Shown here in pieces: positions 1 to 5,765 of a stretch of DNA of 5,765 nucleotides (positions are counted from its first letter, which is position 1; each line of letters begins with the position of its first letter). Location: NCBI GenBank assembly GCA_041571375.1, contig JBFFUJ010000164.1, forward strand, positions 1 to 5,765. The letters run 5' to 3'. The stretch is from CALKKN01 sp041571375 (GTDB lineage: Bacteria; Pseudomonadota; Gammaproteobacteria; Xanthomonadales; SZUA-36). Below the pieces are notes generated by a model that was given only the letters and a program-made list of their open reading frames with translations, made no database searches and had not been told where the DNA came from. The translations under genes and the position numbers were made by a program.

Positions 1-1250
1 GCAAGCAGCGCCCGATCGAGGGCCTGAAGGTCGAGGTCGTCAGCCTCGATGACCGCACGCCGGTGATCTTCATGGAGATCCCCGGCCAGGTCGACGACAC
101 GGTCATGCTCTACGGGCACCTCGACAAGCAGCCCGAGATGAGCGGCTGGGCCGACGATCTCGGCCCCTGGAAGCCGGTCATCAAAGGCGACAAGCTCTAC
201 GGTCGGGGCGGTGCGGACGACGGCTACGCCGCCTACAGCTCGCTGACCGCCATCATGGCCGTGCAGCGCGAGCAGCGGCCGCACGCCCGTTGTGTCGTCA
301 TTGTCGAGGCCTGCGAGGAATCCGGCAGCTTCGACCTGCCGCACTACATCGAACACCTCAAGGATCGGATCGGCGTGCCGTCGCTGGTCATCTGCCTGGA
401 TTCCGGCGCCGGCAACTATGAGCAGCTGTGGCTGACTGTATCCCTGCGCGGCATGGCCGCCGGCACCCTGCGCGCCGACGTGCTCACCGAAGGGGTTCAT
501 TCCGGCTATGCTTCGGGCGTCGTGCCCTCGAGCTTCCGGGTGCTGCGGCAGCTGATCAGCCGGCTCGAGGACGAGAACACCGGTCAGGTTGTGCCCGATT
601 ACCTGCAGGCGAAGATCCCCGAGCAGCGGCTCGAGCAGACCCGCCACGTGGCCGAGGTGCTCGGCGACAGTGTCTACACCTCCTATCCGTTCTGCCCGGG
701 GGTTCAGCCCCAGGCCGACAACAACGTCGATCGCATCCTCAACCGGACCTGGCGCCCGGCGCTCTCGGTCACGGGGGCGGACGGTCTCCCGACCATTGGA
801 TCGGCCGGCAACGTACTGCGCCCGCATACCGCGCTGAAGCTTTCGATGCGACTGCCGCCGACGGTCGACGGCGAGGAGGCGACGCGCCGAATGAAAGCGA
901 CACTGGAGGCCAACCCGCCGCAGAACGCGCGGGTCGAATTCCACCCGGAGCACCCGGCCAGTGGCTGGAACGCCCCCGATATCGCGCCCTGGCTCGACGC
1001 ATCGCTGGAGAGGGCCTCCCAGGCGGCGTACGGCCGCGGCGTAATGTACATGGGCGAGGGTGGGACCATTCCCTTCATGGCGATGCTGGGCGAGTTCTAC
1101 CCGCAGGCGCAATTCCTGATCACCGGCGTGCTGGGACCGAATTCCAACGCCCACGGCCCGAACGAGTTCCTGCACGTCCCCTTCGCCAGGAAGCTCACCG
1201 GTTGCGTGGCCCGCGTCATCGCGGACCACTACCAGCGCGATCAGGACTGA
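1..1250 (+). CDS. M20 family zinc metallopeptidase, 5'-partial
   Basis: A co-catalytic zinc hydrolase of the M20 clan, which includes carboxypeptidase G2, carnosinase and succinyl-diaminopimelate desuccinylase. It probably cleaves dipeptides or N-acyl amino acids in the cytoplasm. The first full codon is at base 3 and the frame stays open to the window edge. A GTG at 63 is not a credible start, because it lies just before the first catalytic motif and the family normally has some 50-80 residues ahead of it. Counting from that GTG as residue 1, the M20 set is complete: H19 and D21 in GHLDKQP, bridging D52 in GRGGADDG, the E85-E86 pair in EACEESGS, D113 in CLDSG, and H364 (1152-1154) in NAHGPNEF. 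H146 in GVHSGYASG lies where the lid/dimerisation domain begins. The GEGGTIPFM segment resembles the carnosinase-like branch. No signal peptide can be judged, since the N-terminus is missing. Family assignment is secure; substrate is unknown. Confidence 0.93.
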   Translation, partial: KQRPIEGLKVEVVSLDDRTPVIFMEIPGQVDDTVMLYGHLDKQPEMSGWADDLGPWKPVIKGDKLYGRGGADDGYAAYSSLTAIMAVQREQRPHARCVVIVEACEESGSFDLPHYIEHLKDRIGVPSLVICLDSGAGNYEQLWLTVSLRGMAAGTLRADVLTEGVHSGYASGVVPSSFRVLRQLISRLEDENTGQVVPDYLQAKIPEQRLEQTRHVAEVLGDSVYTSYPFCPGVQPQADNNVDRILNRTWRPALSVTGADGLPTIGSAGNVLRPHTALKLSMRLPPTVDGEEATRRMKATLEANPPQNARVEFHPEHPASGWNAPDIAPWLDASLERASQAAYGRGVMYMGEGGTIPFMAMLGEFYPQAQFLITGVLGPNSNAHGPNEFLHVPFARKLTGCVARVIADHYQRDQD

Positions 1251-1263
1251 GCGGGCGCTTGCC

Positions 1264-1527
1264 GTGAACCGGCCGGCCGCGCTCGGTTTCAGCCTGGCGC
1301 CCGGCTCGGAAATCCGCTTCGACGGGGCATTGGGGCCTTTGCAGCAGATGCCGGTGCAGGGGCGGATGATCTGGACCATCGAAGCCTCCGAGGGCGGCAG
1401 CCGAATCACCTTCGACTACCAGGTGTTCGGACACCCCGCAGGCGGGCTGACCGGCATCGCGCCGGCGGTCGACAGCGTCATCGGCGAACAGTTGCAACGG
1501 CTGGCGGACCGGCTCAATTCAGACTAG
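1264..1527 (+). pseudogene. C-terminal remnant of an SRPBCC/START-like protein
   Basis: An 87-residue frame beginning with GTG, 13 bases after the peptidase stop. From about residue 12 it reads like the second half of a bacterial SRPBCC (polyketide cyclase/START-like) protein. It has a GALGPLQ strand, a following strand around MIWTIEASEGGSRITFDYQV, the turn GHPAGGL, and an amphipathic C-terminal helix (VDSVIGEQLQRLADRL) that normally closes the lipid-binding cavity. Full members I know of are about 150-200 residues. The leader and the first strands and helices are absent, and the sequence immediately upstream codes for the M20 enzyme. The start has only a weak upstream GAGCGGG and no convincing ribosome binding site. 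I therefore read it as a 5'-truncated gene, although the remaining frame is intact. It could instead be a small expressed protein. The family match is from memory of conserved patterns, not a search. Confidence 0.6.
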
Positions 1528-1533
1528 CGGGGC

Positions 1534-3414
1534 TCAGTCCTCGCGCGAGCGCCTCAGCTCGACGCCCTTGAGGTATTCCCAGGCTTCCCGGAAGTGGCCT
1601 TCTTCCTCGTCGGTGTCGTCCTGCAGCACCCGTTCCAGCTGCTCGGCACTCTGCCGCACGTGCATGCCGTAGGCCTGGTCATCCCCCCACATCTCGTACA
1701 GCTTTTGCAGACCGTCCTCGTCGTGCCGCTTGAAGGTGCGCATGATCCGGTAGGCCCGGGCTTCGTCATAGCCCAGCAGCTTCAGCGCCTCCTCACCCAT
1801 GATCAGGGCCGAGCCGAAGGTCTCTCGGGTCACCACGTCCGCCCCGGCCTCCATCAGTTCGTAGGCATGGGAGCGGTCGTAGGCCCGCGCCAGCGTCTTC
1901 AGGTGGGGGAAAAACTGCCTCGCGGCCTGCGCCATCTGCACCGCCTTGTCACGGTCGTCGATGGCGATGACGAGCAGCCTGGCCTCCTCGGCGCCGGCCG
2001 CCTGCAGCAGCTGCACCCGGCTGGCGTCGCCGAAAAACACCTTGTAGCCGAAACGCCCGGTCAGTTCGATTTGCCCGGAGTCGTGATCCAGCAGCGTCGA
2101 CTCCACCCCGTCGGCGCGCAACAGGCGCGACACGACCTGCCCGAAGCGCCCGTAGCCGGCGACGATCACCGGGCTGGGCGCGGCATCGATCGGCTCGTCC
2201 TCGCGCTCGGAGACGCAATCCCGAAACCGCGGGCGCACCAGCCGCTCGTAGGCGATGATCAGCAGCGGGGTCAGTATCATCGTCAACACCACGACCACGA
2301 TCAGGACATTCGACAACGCCGCGCTGATCACCCGGTTCTGCGTGGCGAAGGAAAACAGCAGAAAGGCGAACTCACCGCCCTGGGCAAGCAGGAAGGCGAA
2401 CATCAGGTTGTCTGCCAGGTTCAGCCGGAACAGTGCCCCCAGAGCGAGCAGCAGTAGGAACTTGACCAAGATCAGTGCGCACACCAGCGCCAGGATCAGG
2501 ACCGGTTGCCCGGCGACGATGCCGAAGTCGATGCTGGCGCCGACGGAAATGAAGAACAGGCCCAGCAACAGGCCCTTGAACGGCTCGATATTGGACTCGA
2601 GCTCGTGCCGGAATTCGCTTTCGGCGAGCACGACGCCGGCGAGGAAGGTACCGAGGGCAGGACTCAGCCCGGCGTATTCGGTGGCCAGCGTGATGCCGAC
2701 GATCAGGGTCAGCGCGGTCGCGATGAACAGTTCCAGGCTGCGGGTCGAGGCGATCCAGTGGAATACCGGGCGCAGCAGGAACCGACCCGCGACGACAATG
2801 CCGATAACCACCCCCAGCACCAGCAACGCCTGCAGCCAGCCCGGCCGCTCGTCCGCCCCGTGGACAGCGGTATCCACTCCCTGGCCCGCCAGTTCGGGCA
2901 GCGCCAGAAACGGGATCACGGCGAGAATGGGGATCACCGCGATGTCCTGGAACAGCAACACCGAGAATCCCGCCCGGCCGGCATCGGTGCTCATCCAGCC
3001 CTTTTCCTTGAGCGTCTGCAGGACAATGGCCGTAGAGGACAGGGCCAGGCTGAGTCCGATGGCCAGCGCCGTCTGCCAGGGCTCGCCCAGCCACAGCGCC
3101 ACGCCCGCCAGAACCGCCGCCGTGAGCAGGACCTGGGCGCCGCCCAGTCCCAGGATCGGGATGCGCATCCGCCACAGGACTGCCGGCTCCAGTTCCAGGC
3201 CGACCAGGAACAGCATCAGCACGACGCCGAACTCCGCGAAGTGCATCACGTCCTGGGTTTCCTGCCCGACCAGCCCCAGCACGAATGGCCCGATAATGAC
3301 GCCGGCGAGGATGTAGCCCAGAGCAGAGCCGAGTCCGAGGCGCTTGGCCAGCGGAACCGCCAGCACCGCGGCCAGAAGGTAGATGAAAGCCTGCGAGAAG
3401 AAGCCGCTGAACAT
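1534..3414 (-). CDS. Kef-type monovalent cation:proton antiporter (CPA2) with TrkA-N domain
   Basis: A 626-residue inner-membrane protein of the KefB/KefC type, which exchanges K+ (or Na+) for protons. Residues 1-395 form the hydrophobic Na+/H+ exchanger domain. Family marks include VGLELEP (71-77), the LSSTAIVLQ stretch (125-133), the Q156-D157 pair of the ion-binding helix, and LAESEFRHELES...EPFKGLLLGLFF (263-288). A linker leads to a TrkA-N/RCK domain (about 415-530) with the Rossmann motif GYGRFG at 420-425 and FGDAS at 461-465. An acidic tail (DDTDEEE) ends the protein. Length is close to E. coli KefC (about 620). Compared with KefC as I recall it, the regulatory loop has N275 where KefC has D264, and D565 falls near the glutathione-contacting N551, so glutathione gating is uncertain. 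No KefF/KefG-like ancillary gene is in the window. ATG start; AGGU lies 10 bases upstream. It follows the CDF gene by 21 bases and is probably the last gene of the transporter run. KefB and KefC cannot be told apart here. Confidence 0.93.
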   Translation of the reverse strand: MFSGFFSQAFIYLLAAVLAVPLAKRLGLGSALGYILAGVIIGPFVLGLVGQETQDVMHFAEFGVVLMLFLVGLELEPAVLWRMRIPILGLGGAQVLLTAAVLAGVALWLGEPWQTALAIGLSLALSSTAIVLQTLKEKGWMSTDAGRAGFSVLLFQDIAVIPILAVIPFLALPELAGQGVDTAVHGADERPGWLQALLVLGVVIGIVVAGRFLLRPVFHWIASTRSLELFIATALTLIVGITLATEYAGLSPALGTFLAGVVLAESEFRHELESNIEPFKGLLLGLFFISVGASIDFGIVAGQPVLILALVCALILVKFLLLLALGALFRLNLADNLMFAFLLAQGGEFAFLLFSFATQNRVISAALSNVLIVVVVLTMILTPLLIIAYERLVRPRFRDCVSEREDEPIDAAPSPVIVAGYGRFGQVVSRLLRADGVESTLLDHDSGQIELTGRFGYKVFFGDASRVQLLQAAGAEEARLLVIAIDDRDKAVQMAQAARQFFPHLKTLARAYDRSHAYELMEAGADVVTRETFGSALIMGEEALKLLGYDEARAYRIMRTFKRHDEDGLQKLYEMWGDDQAYGMHVRQSAEQLERVLQDDTDEEEGHFREAWEYLKGVELRRSRED

Positions 3415-3435
3415 CGCTAGCGAAACCTGTCCCGT

Positions 3436-4350
3436 TCAGTCTGCACAGTGCAGTGACTGGTGACACACCACATCGCTGTCACGGCGCTCGAGCTGAATGG
3501 TCGGATGGTTGATTGCGAACCGCCGGTTCAGAACCTGCGCCACCTCGTTCAGAAAAAGGTCGTCCGCGGGAAACTCGTCCATGACCATGTGCGCGGTGAG
3601 CGCGGTGTCGGTCGTGCTCATCGGCCAGATGTGCAGGTCGTGGATTTCTGAGACGCCGGGCAGGTCGCACAGGTAGGCCCTTACCGCCTCCGGATCGACA
3701 TTGCGCGGCACCGCGTCCACTGCGAGGTTCAGGGAATCGCGCAGCAGGCCCCAGGTCGACAGCAGGATGACCGCAGCGATCACCAGGCTGATGACCGGGT
3801 CGATCCAGTTGAGGCCGAAAAACAGGATCAGCGCGCCGGAGGCGACCACCCCCAGCGAGACGGCCGCGTCCGCCGCCATGTGCAGGAAGGCGCCGCGGAT
3901 GTTCAGATCGTGGTCCTTGCCGGAGAGGAACAGCAGCGCCGTCGCCGTATTGATCACCACGCCGACCGCGGCGACGATCATGATGGTCTCGCCCGCGGGC
4001 TGCACGGGCACCATCAGGCGGCTGATCGCTTCCCAGCCGATCGCGCCGACCGCGCCCATCAGCAGCAGGCCGCTGAACAGGGACGCGATGATCGTGGCCC
4101 GCGAAAAACCATAGGTCCGCCGCAGGGAAGGTCTTTTCCTGGCCAGCGCCGCGGCTCCCCAGGCCAGCAGCAGTCCGAGCACGTCGCTCAGGTTGTGCCC
4201 GGCATCGGTCAGCAGGGCCAGCGAATCCGACAGAACGCCGAATACCGCTTCCACCACGACGAAGCCCACGTTCAGCGCCACGCCGATGGCGAAGGCCCGG
4301 TTGTAGTCGGGCGGCGCGTGGTGGTGATGGTGGTTGAGGTCGCGGTTCAC
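3436..4350 (-). CDS. Cation diffusion facilitator, zinc-type (CzcD/ZitB-like)
   Basis: A 304-residue inner-membrane exporter expected to exchange cytoplasmic Zn2+ (possibly Co2+ or Cd2+) for protons, usually as a homodimer. Six membrane segments span roughly residues 18-210, followed by a cytoplasmic domain (about 215-290). The transport site is the zinc-type pair of HxxxD motifs: H52/D56 in TM2 (DAGHNLSD) and H157/D161 in TM5 (HMAADA). This separates it from the DxxxD Mn/Fe-type members. The C-terminal domain has the family HDLHIW motif and ends with closely spaced Cys/His residues (CHQSLHC) that might bind metal. The N-terminus carries five consecutive histidines (7-11). The frame opens directly after the preceding gene's stop and the start is GTG. 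No clear Shine-Dalgarno is visible, so translation may be coupled to the UPF0016 gene 30 bases upstream. Metal preference is inferred from the motifs, not shown. Confidence 0.94.
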   Translation of the reverse strand: MNRDLNHHHHHAPPDYNRAFAIGVALNVGFVVVEAVFGVLSDSLALLTDAGHNLSDVLGLLLAWGAAALARKRPSLRRTYGFSRATIIASLFSGLLLMGAVGAIGWEAISRLMVPVQPAGETIMIVAAVGVVINTATALLFLSGKDHDLNIRGAFLHMAADAAVSLGVVASGALILFFGLNWIDPVISLVIAAVILLSTWGLLRDSLNLAVDAVPRNVDPEAVRAYLCDLPGVSEIHDLHIWPMSTTDTALTAHMVMDEFPADDLFLNEVAQVLNRRFAINHPTIQLERRDSDVVCHQSLHCAD

Positions 4351-4380
4351 GGTTCGCGGGGCAGGCCTGTCGAAGATGGG

Positions 4381-4668
4381 TTACTGCACGTTGTACAGGC
4401 CATGGTACAGCGTCCAGGCCCCGATCAGAATGAATCCGGCGCCGGCAACCACCGACATGACCTTGACATTGAGTACCTGTGACAGCAGCGCGCCGGCCAG
4501 AACGCCAATGGCGCTGGTCAGTATCAGCGCGGATGCCGAGCCCATGAATACCAGCCACTTGCTCACCGCCCGGTCGGTGGCGAACAACATCGTGACCAGC
4601 TGCGTCTTGTCCGCCATTTCCGCCACGAAAACGCTGGCGAAGACGGTCGCGAAGATTTTCCAGTCCAT
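4381..4668 (-). CDS. UPF0016/GDT1 family half-size cation exporter
   Basis: A 95-residue membrane protein with three predicted helices (about 3-24, 36-60 and 68-90). The first helix carries the family signature AEMADKTQL, with E17, D20, K21 and T22 matching the E-x-G-D-K/R-T/S motif of UPF0016. Known members (yeast Gdt1, human TMEM165, bacterial MneA) move Mn2+ and/or Ca2+ and contain two inverted copies of this unit. This protein has one, so it must presumably pair with itself or with another single-repeat protein encoded elsewhere. The motif glycine is alanine here (A19). The ATG start is supported by GAAGGG at 4682-4677, 8 bases upstream. It is the promoter-proximal gene of the transporter run, ahead of the CDF gene. 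Family assignment is firm; the transported ion is inferred. Confidence 0.9.
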   Translation of the reverse strand: MDWKIFATVFASVFVAEMADKTQLVTMLFATDRAVSKWLVFMGSASALILTSAIGVLAGALLSQVLNVKVMSVVAGAGFILIGAWTLYHGLYNVQ

Positions 4669-4673
4669 TGTTT

Positions 4674-4736
4674 CTGCCCTTCGTTCCGAATGAATCGCTG
4701 CCCCGCACGGACCCGGCTTTCACGTGACCGGGCAGC
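4674..4736 (-). promoter_or_regulatory. Possible structured leader of the transporter transcript
   Basis: Read on the minus strand, the leader has GCUGCCC (4736-4730), then GGGCAGC (4703-4697), a perfect 7-base-pair stem. Inside it, CACG (4726-4723) can pair with CGUG (4709-4706). A second GGGCAG (4679-4674) overlaps the ribosome binding site and could pair with the same CUGCCC. A third option is CCCGG (4732-4728) with CCGGG (4716-4712). The pairings overlap and exclude one another, as in leaders that control translation. The sequence does not match the manganese-sensing yybP-ykoY riboswitch as I recall it. The complementarities are seen directly; a regulatory role is inference, and in GC-rich DNA short complements also arise by chance. 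Confidence 0.3.
4677..4682 (-). promoter_or_regulatory. Ribosome binding site of the UPF0016 gene
   Basis: GAAGGG on the minus strand, 8 bases before the ATG at 4668. This is the best Shine-Dalgarno match in the transporter run and supports the chosen start. Its last three G residues belong to a GGGCAG element that is complementary to a segment further upstream in the leader. Confidence 0.6.
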
Positions 4737-4763
4737 TGACTTATGAGACGTTTGGTTTATACT
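4736..4763 (+). promoter_or_regulatory. Probable sigma70-type promoter of ilvE
   Basis: CTGACT (4736-4741, four of six to the -35 consensus) and TATACT (4758-4763, five of six to the -10 consensus) are separated by 16 bases. A start of transcription near 4770 would give a leader of about 45 bases before the ilvE ATG. This is the only AT-rich interval in the divergent spacer. On the opposite strand the same bases read TATAAA (4761-4756), a possible -10 for the transporter run, but no acceptable -35 accompanies it. Confidence 0.55.
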
Positions 4764-4803
4764 GCTGCGATTACCGCCGGCACATTCATATTAGTCAGTC
4801 TGC

Positions 4804-4807
4804 AGGT
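4804..4807 (+). promoter_or_regulatory. Ribosome binding site of ilvE
   Basis: AGGT, 8 bases before the ATG, with the preceding bases GC giving only a moderate match to the anti-Shine-Dalgarno. It supports the start that protein similarity also indicates. Confidence 0.5.
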
Positions 4808-4815
4808 ACCAATCC

Positions 4816-5733
4816 ATGAGTAATGTAGGACGCATCTGGTTCAACGGGGAATTGCGCGAATCCTCCGAGTGCATGGTGCACGTGGCCAGCCACGCCCTCC
4901 ACTACGGCTCCTCGGTGTTCGAGGGCATCCGCGCCTACGAGACGCCCCAGGGCACCATGATTTTCCGCGGCATGGACCACCTGAAGCGCCTGCAGTACTC
5001 GGCCAATGTGTACCGGATCCCGGTACCCTACAGCCTCGAGGACCTGCATTCGGCCTGCCGCTTGACCGTGCGTGAAAGCGGCCTGAAGAGTGCGTACATC
5101 CGGCCCATCATCGCCCGCGGCAATTGCGGCCTCGGCGTGATTCCCAGGGACATGGGCGTCGTCGACGCGTCCATCATGGTCAGCGCCTGGGGCGCCTACC
5201 TGGGCGAGGAAGGGCTGAAAAACGGAATCCGGGCCTGCATCACTTCCTGGAGCCGGCTGGCGCCGAACACCATGCCGCCCGGCATCAAGGCCGGGGGCAA
5301 TTACCTCTCGAGCCAGCTGATCGGTTTCGAAGCCCGGGACCGTGGATTCGAGGAGGGCATCGGCCTCGGCACCGACGGCCTGCTCAGCGAGGGCGCCGGC
5401 GAGAACATCTTCATCGTGCAGAAAGGCAAGCTGATCACGCCGCCGGCATCGGCCTCGATCCTTAACGGCATCACCCGCGATACGGTCATGACGCTGGCCG
5501 ATCAGATGGGTATCCCACTGCAGGAAATGACCATTTCAAGGGCGCAGCTCTACGCGGCCGACGAGGTCTTCATGACCGGCACTGCGGCCGAGGTCACGCC
5601 GGTTCGCCAGGTCGACCACGTCACCATCGGCAACGGCGGCTGTGGACCACTGACCCGCCGGCTGCAGGATGCATTCTTTGGCCTGTTCAACGGCCAGACC
5701 CCCGACCAGTGGGGCTGGCTGGAGCCGGTCTGA
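4816..5733 (+). CDS. ilvE: Branched-chain-amino-acid aminotransferase
   Basis: A cytoplasmic PLP enzyme (class IV fold) that carries out the last step of valine, isoleucine and leucine synthesis: reversible transamination of the 2-oxo acids with glutamate. The 305 residues compare with about 309 in E. coli IlvE and align along the whole length. Recognisable parts are SHALHYGSSVFEGIR (25-39), the PLP lysine K158 in IKAGGNYLSSQL, the cofactor loop LSEGAGENIF (190-199), LNGITRD (216-222), GTAAEVTPVR (255-264), and the conserved ending FFGLFNG...WGWL. The ATG has AGGT at 4804-4807, 8 bases upstream, and the N-terminal IWFNGE segment matches E. coli, which fixes the start. It is transcribed divergently from the transporter run, from its own likely promoter. 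No leader peptide rich in branched-chain codons is visible in the short untranslated region, so classical attenuation is unlikely. Nothing is missing or unusual. Confidence 0.98.
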   Translation: MSNVGRIWFNGELRESSECMVHVASHALHYGSSVFEGIRAYETPQGTMIFRGMDHLKRLQYSANVYRIPVPYSLEDLHSACRLTVRESGLKSAYIRPIIARGNCGLGVIPRDMGVVDASIMVSAWGAYLGEEGLKNGIRACITSWSRLAPNTMPPGIKAGGNYLSSQLIGFEARDRGFEEGIGLGTDGLLSEGAGENIFIVQKGKLITPPASASILNGITRDTVMTLADQMGIPLQEMTISRAQLYAADEVFMTGTAAEVTPVRQVDHVTIGNGGCGPLTRRLQDAFFGLFNGQTPDQWGWLEPV

Positions 5734-5739
5734 GGAAAA

Positions 5740-5755
5740 TGCCGGAGCCCCGGCA
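5740..5755 (+). terminator. Short hairpin after ilvE, possible terminator
   Basis: TGCCGG, a loop of AGCC, then CCGGCA forms a perfect 6-base-pair stem beginning 7 bases after the ilvE stop. Position and shape suit an intrinsic terminator. However, the bases that follow (CCCGGACTGA to the window end) have no T run, so it may instead be an mRNA-stabilising 3' stem or only a weak terminator. Confidence 0.35.
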
Positions 5756-5765
5756 CCCGGACTGA

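Noticed and set aside
428..1267. A 279-residue plus-strand frame overlapping the M20 gene and the SRPBCC start
   Set aside because: It is a +1 shadow of the peptidase, Arg/Ala/Gly-rich and without recognisable motifs.
1540..1549. CTCGCGCGAG palindrome at the end of the Kef gene, as a bidirectional terminator between converging genes
   Set aside because: The symmetry leaves only three pairs once a loop is allowed, there is no T run on either strand, and the bases are codons of the Kef C-terminus.
2255..3316. Long plus-strand open frames opposite the Kef gene (also 1594-2457 and 2506-3420)
   Set aside because: Their translations are low-complexity, rich in Arg/Gln/Ser/Pro with no family pattern, and lie antisense to a well-supported antiporter. 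Few stop codons in GC-rich DNA explain them.
3479..4723. A 414-residue minus-strand frame across the CDF and UPF0016 genes
   Set aside because: It is an out-of-frame reading of two genes with clear transporter motifs, and its composition is Arg/Gly/Ala-rich.
4721..4726. CACGTG palindrome in the divergent intergenic region, as an operator
   Set aside because: Six bases of symmetry are too common to support a binding site, and flanking symmetry does not extend it.
4669..4770. A yybP-ykoY manganese riboswitch upstream of the UPF0016 gene
   Set aside because: This was expected from the family, but the conserved segments I know for that motif are absent and the available leader is short.
4795..5049. 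A minus-strand 84-residue frame opposite the ilvE start
   Set aside because: It is antisense to a conserved IlvE N-terminus and has no recognisable features.

Overview
The window is GC-rich and densely coding. It looks like chromosomal DNA of a gammaproteobacterium: the branched-chain aminotransferase is close to the enterobacterial IlvE form, and the Kef-type antiporter and half-size UPF0016 protein also have proteobacterial character. The genus cannot be fixed from the sequence. I see no tRNA, rRNA, CRISPR array, insertion sequence, prophage or integration signature. No stretch over about 150 bases lacks a gene.

Layout. (1) Bases 1-1250, plus strand: the 3' part of an M20-family zinc peptidase, cut by the window edge, with all expected metal and catalytic residues. 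(2) Bases 1264-1527, plus strand: a short frame matching only the C-terminal half of an SRPBCC/START-like protein, probably a truncated gene. It converges on the next gene with 6 bases between the stop codons. (3) Bases 4668 down to 1534, minus strand: a tight three-gene run of inner-membrane cation transporters. In transcription order these are a half-size UPF0016/GDT1 protein (probable Mn/Ca export), a zinc-type cation diffusion facilitator, and a Kef-type CPA2 antiporter with a TrkA-N domain. The gaps are 30 and 21 bases, so one transcript is likely. (4) Bases 4669-4815: a divergent intergenic region with a good sigma70-like promoter toward ilvE. Toward the transporter run it has a leader with overlapping complementary segments that could fold in alternative ways, one of which covers the ribosome binding site. 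(5) Bases 4816-5733, plus strand: ilvE, followed by a perfect short hairpin.

How the genes fit together. The three minus-strand genes plausibly form a cation-homeostasis operon: divalent metal export by two different families plus a proton-coupled monovalent cation antiporter. IlvE (amino-acid synthesis) and the M20 peptidase (peptide or amino-acid derivative hydrolysis) look like independent housekeeping genes.

Nothing here amounts to a clearly new system. The points most worth a second look are the transporter grouping, the leader with two competing pairing partners, the substituted regulatory residues in the Kef protein, and the decapitated SRPBCC gene.
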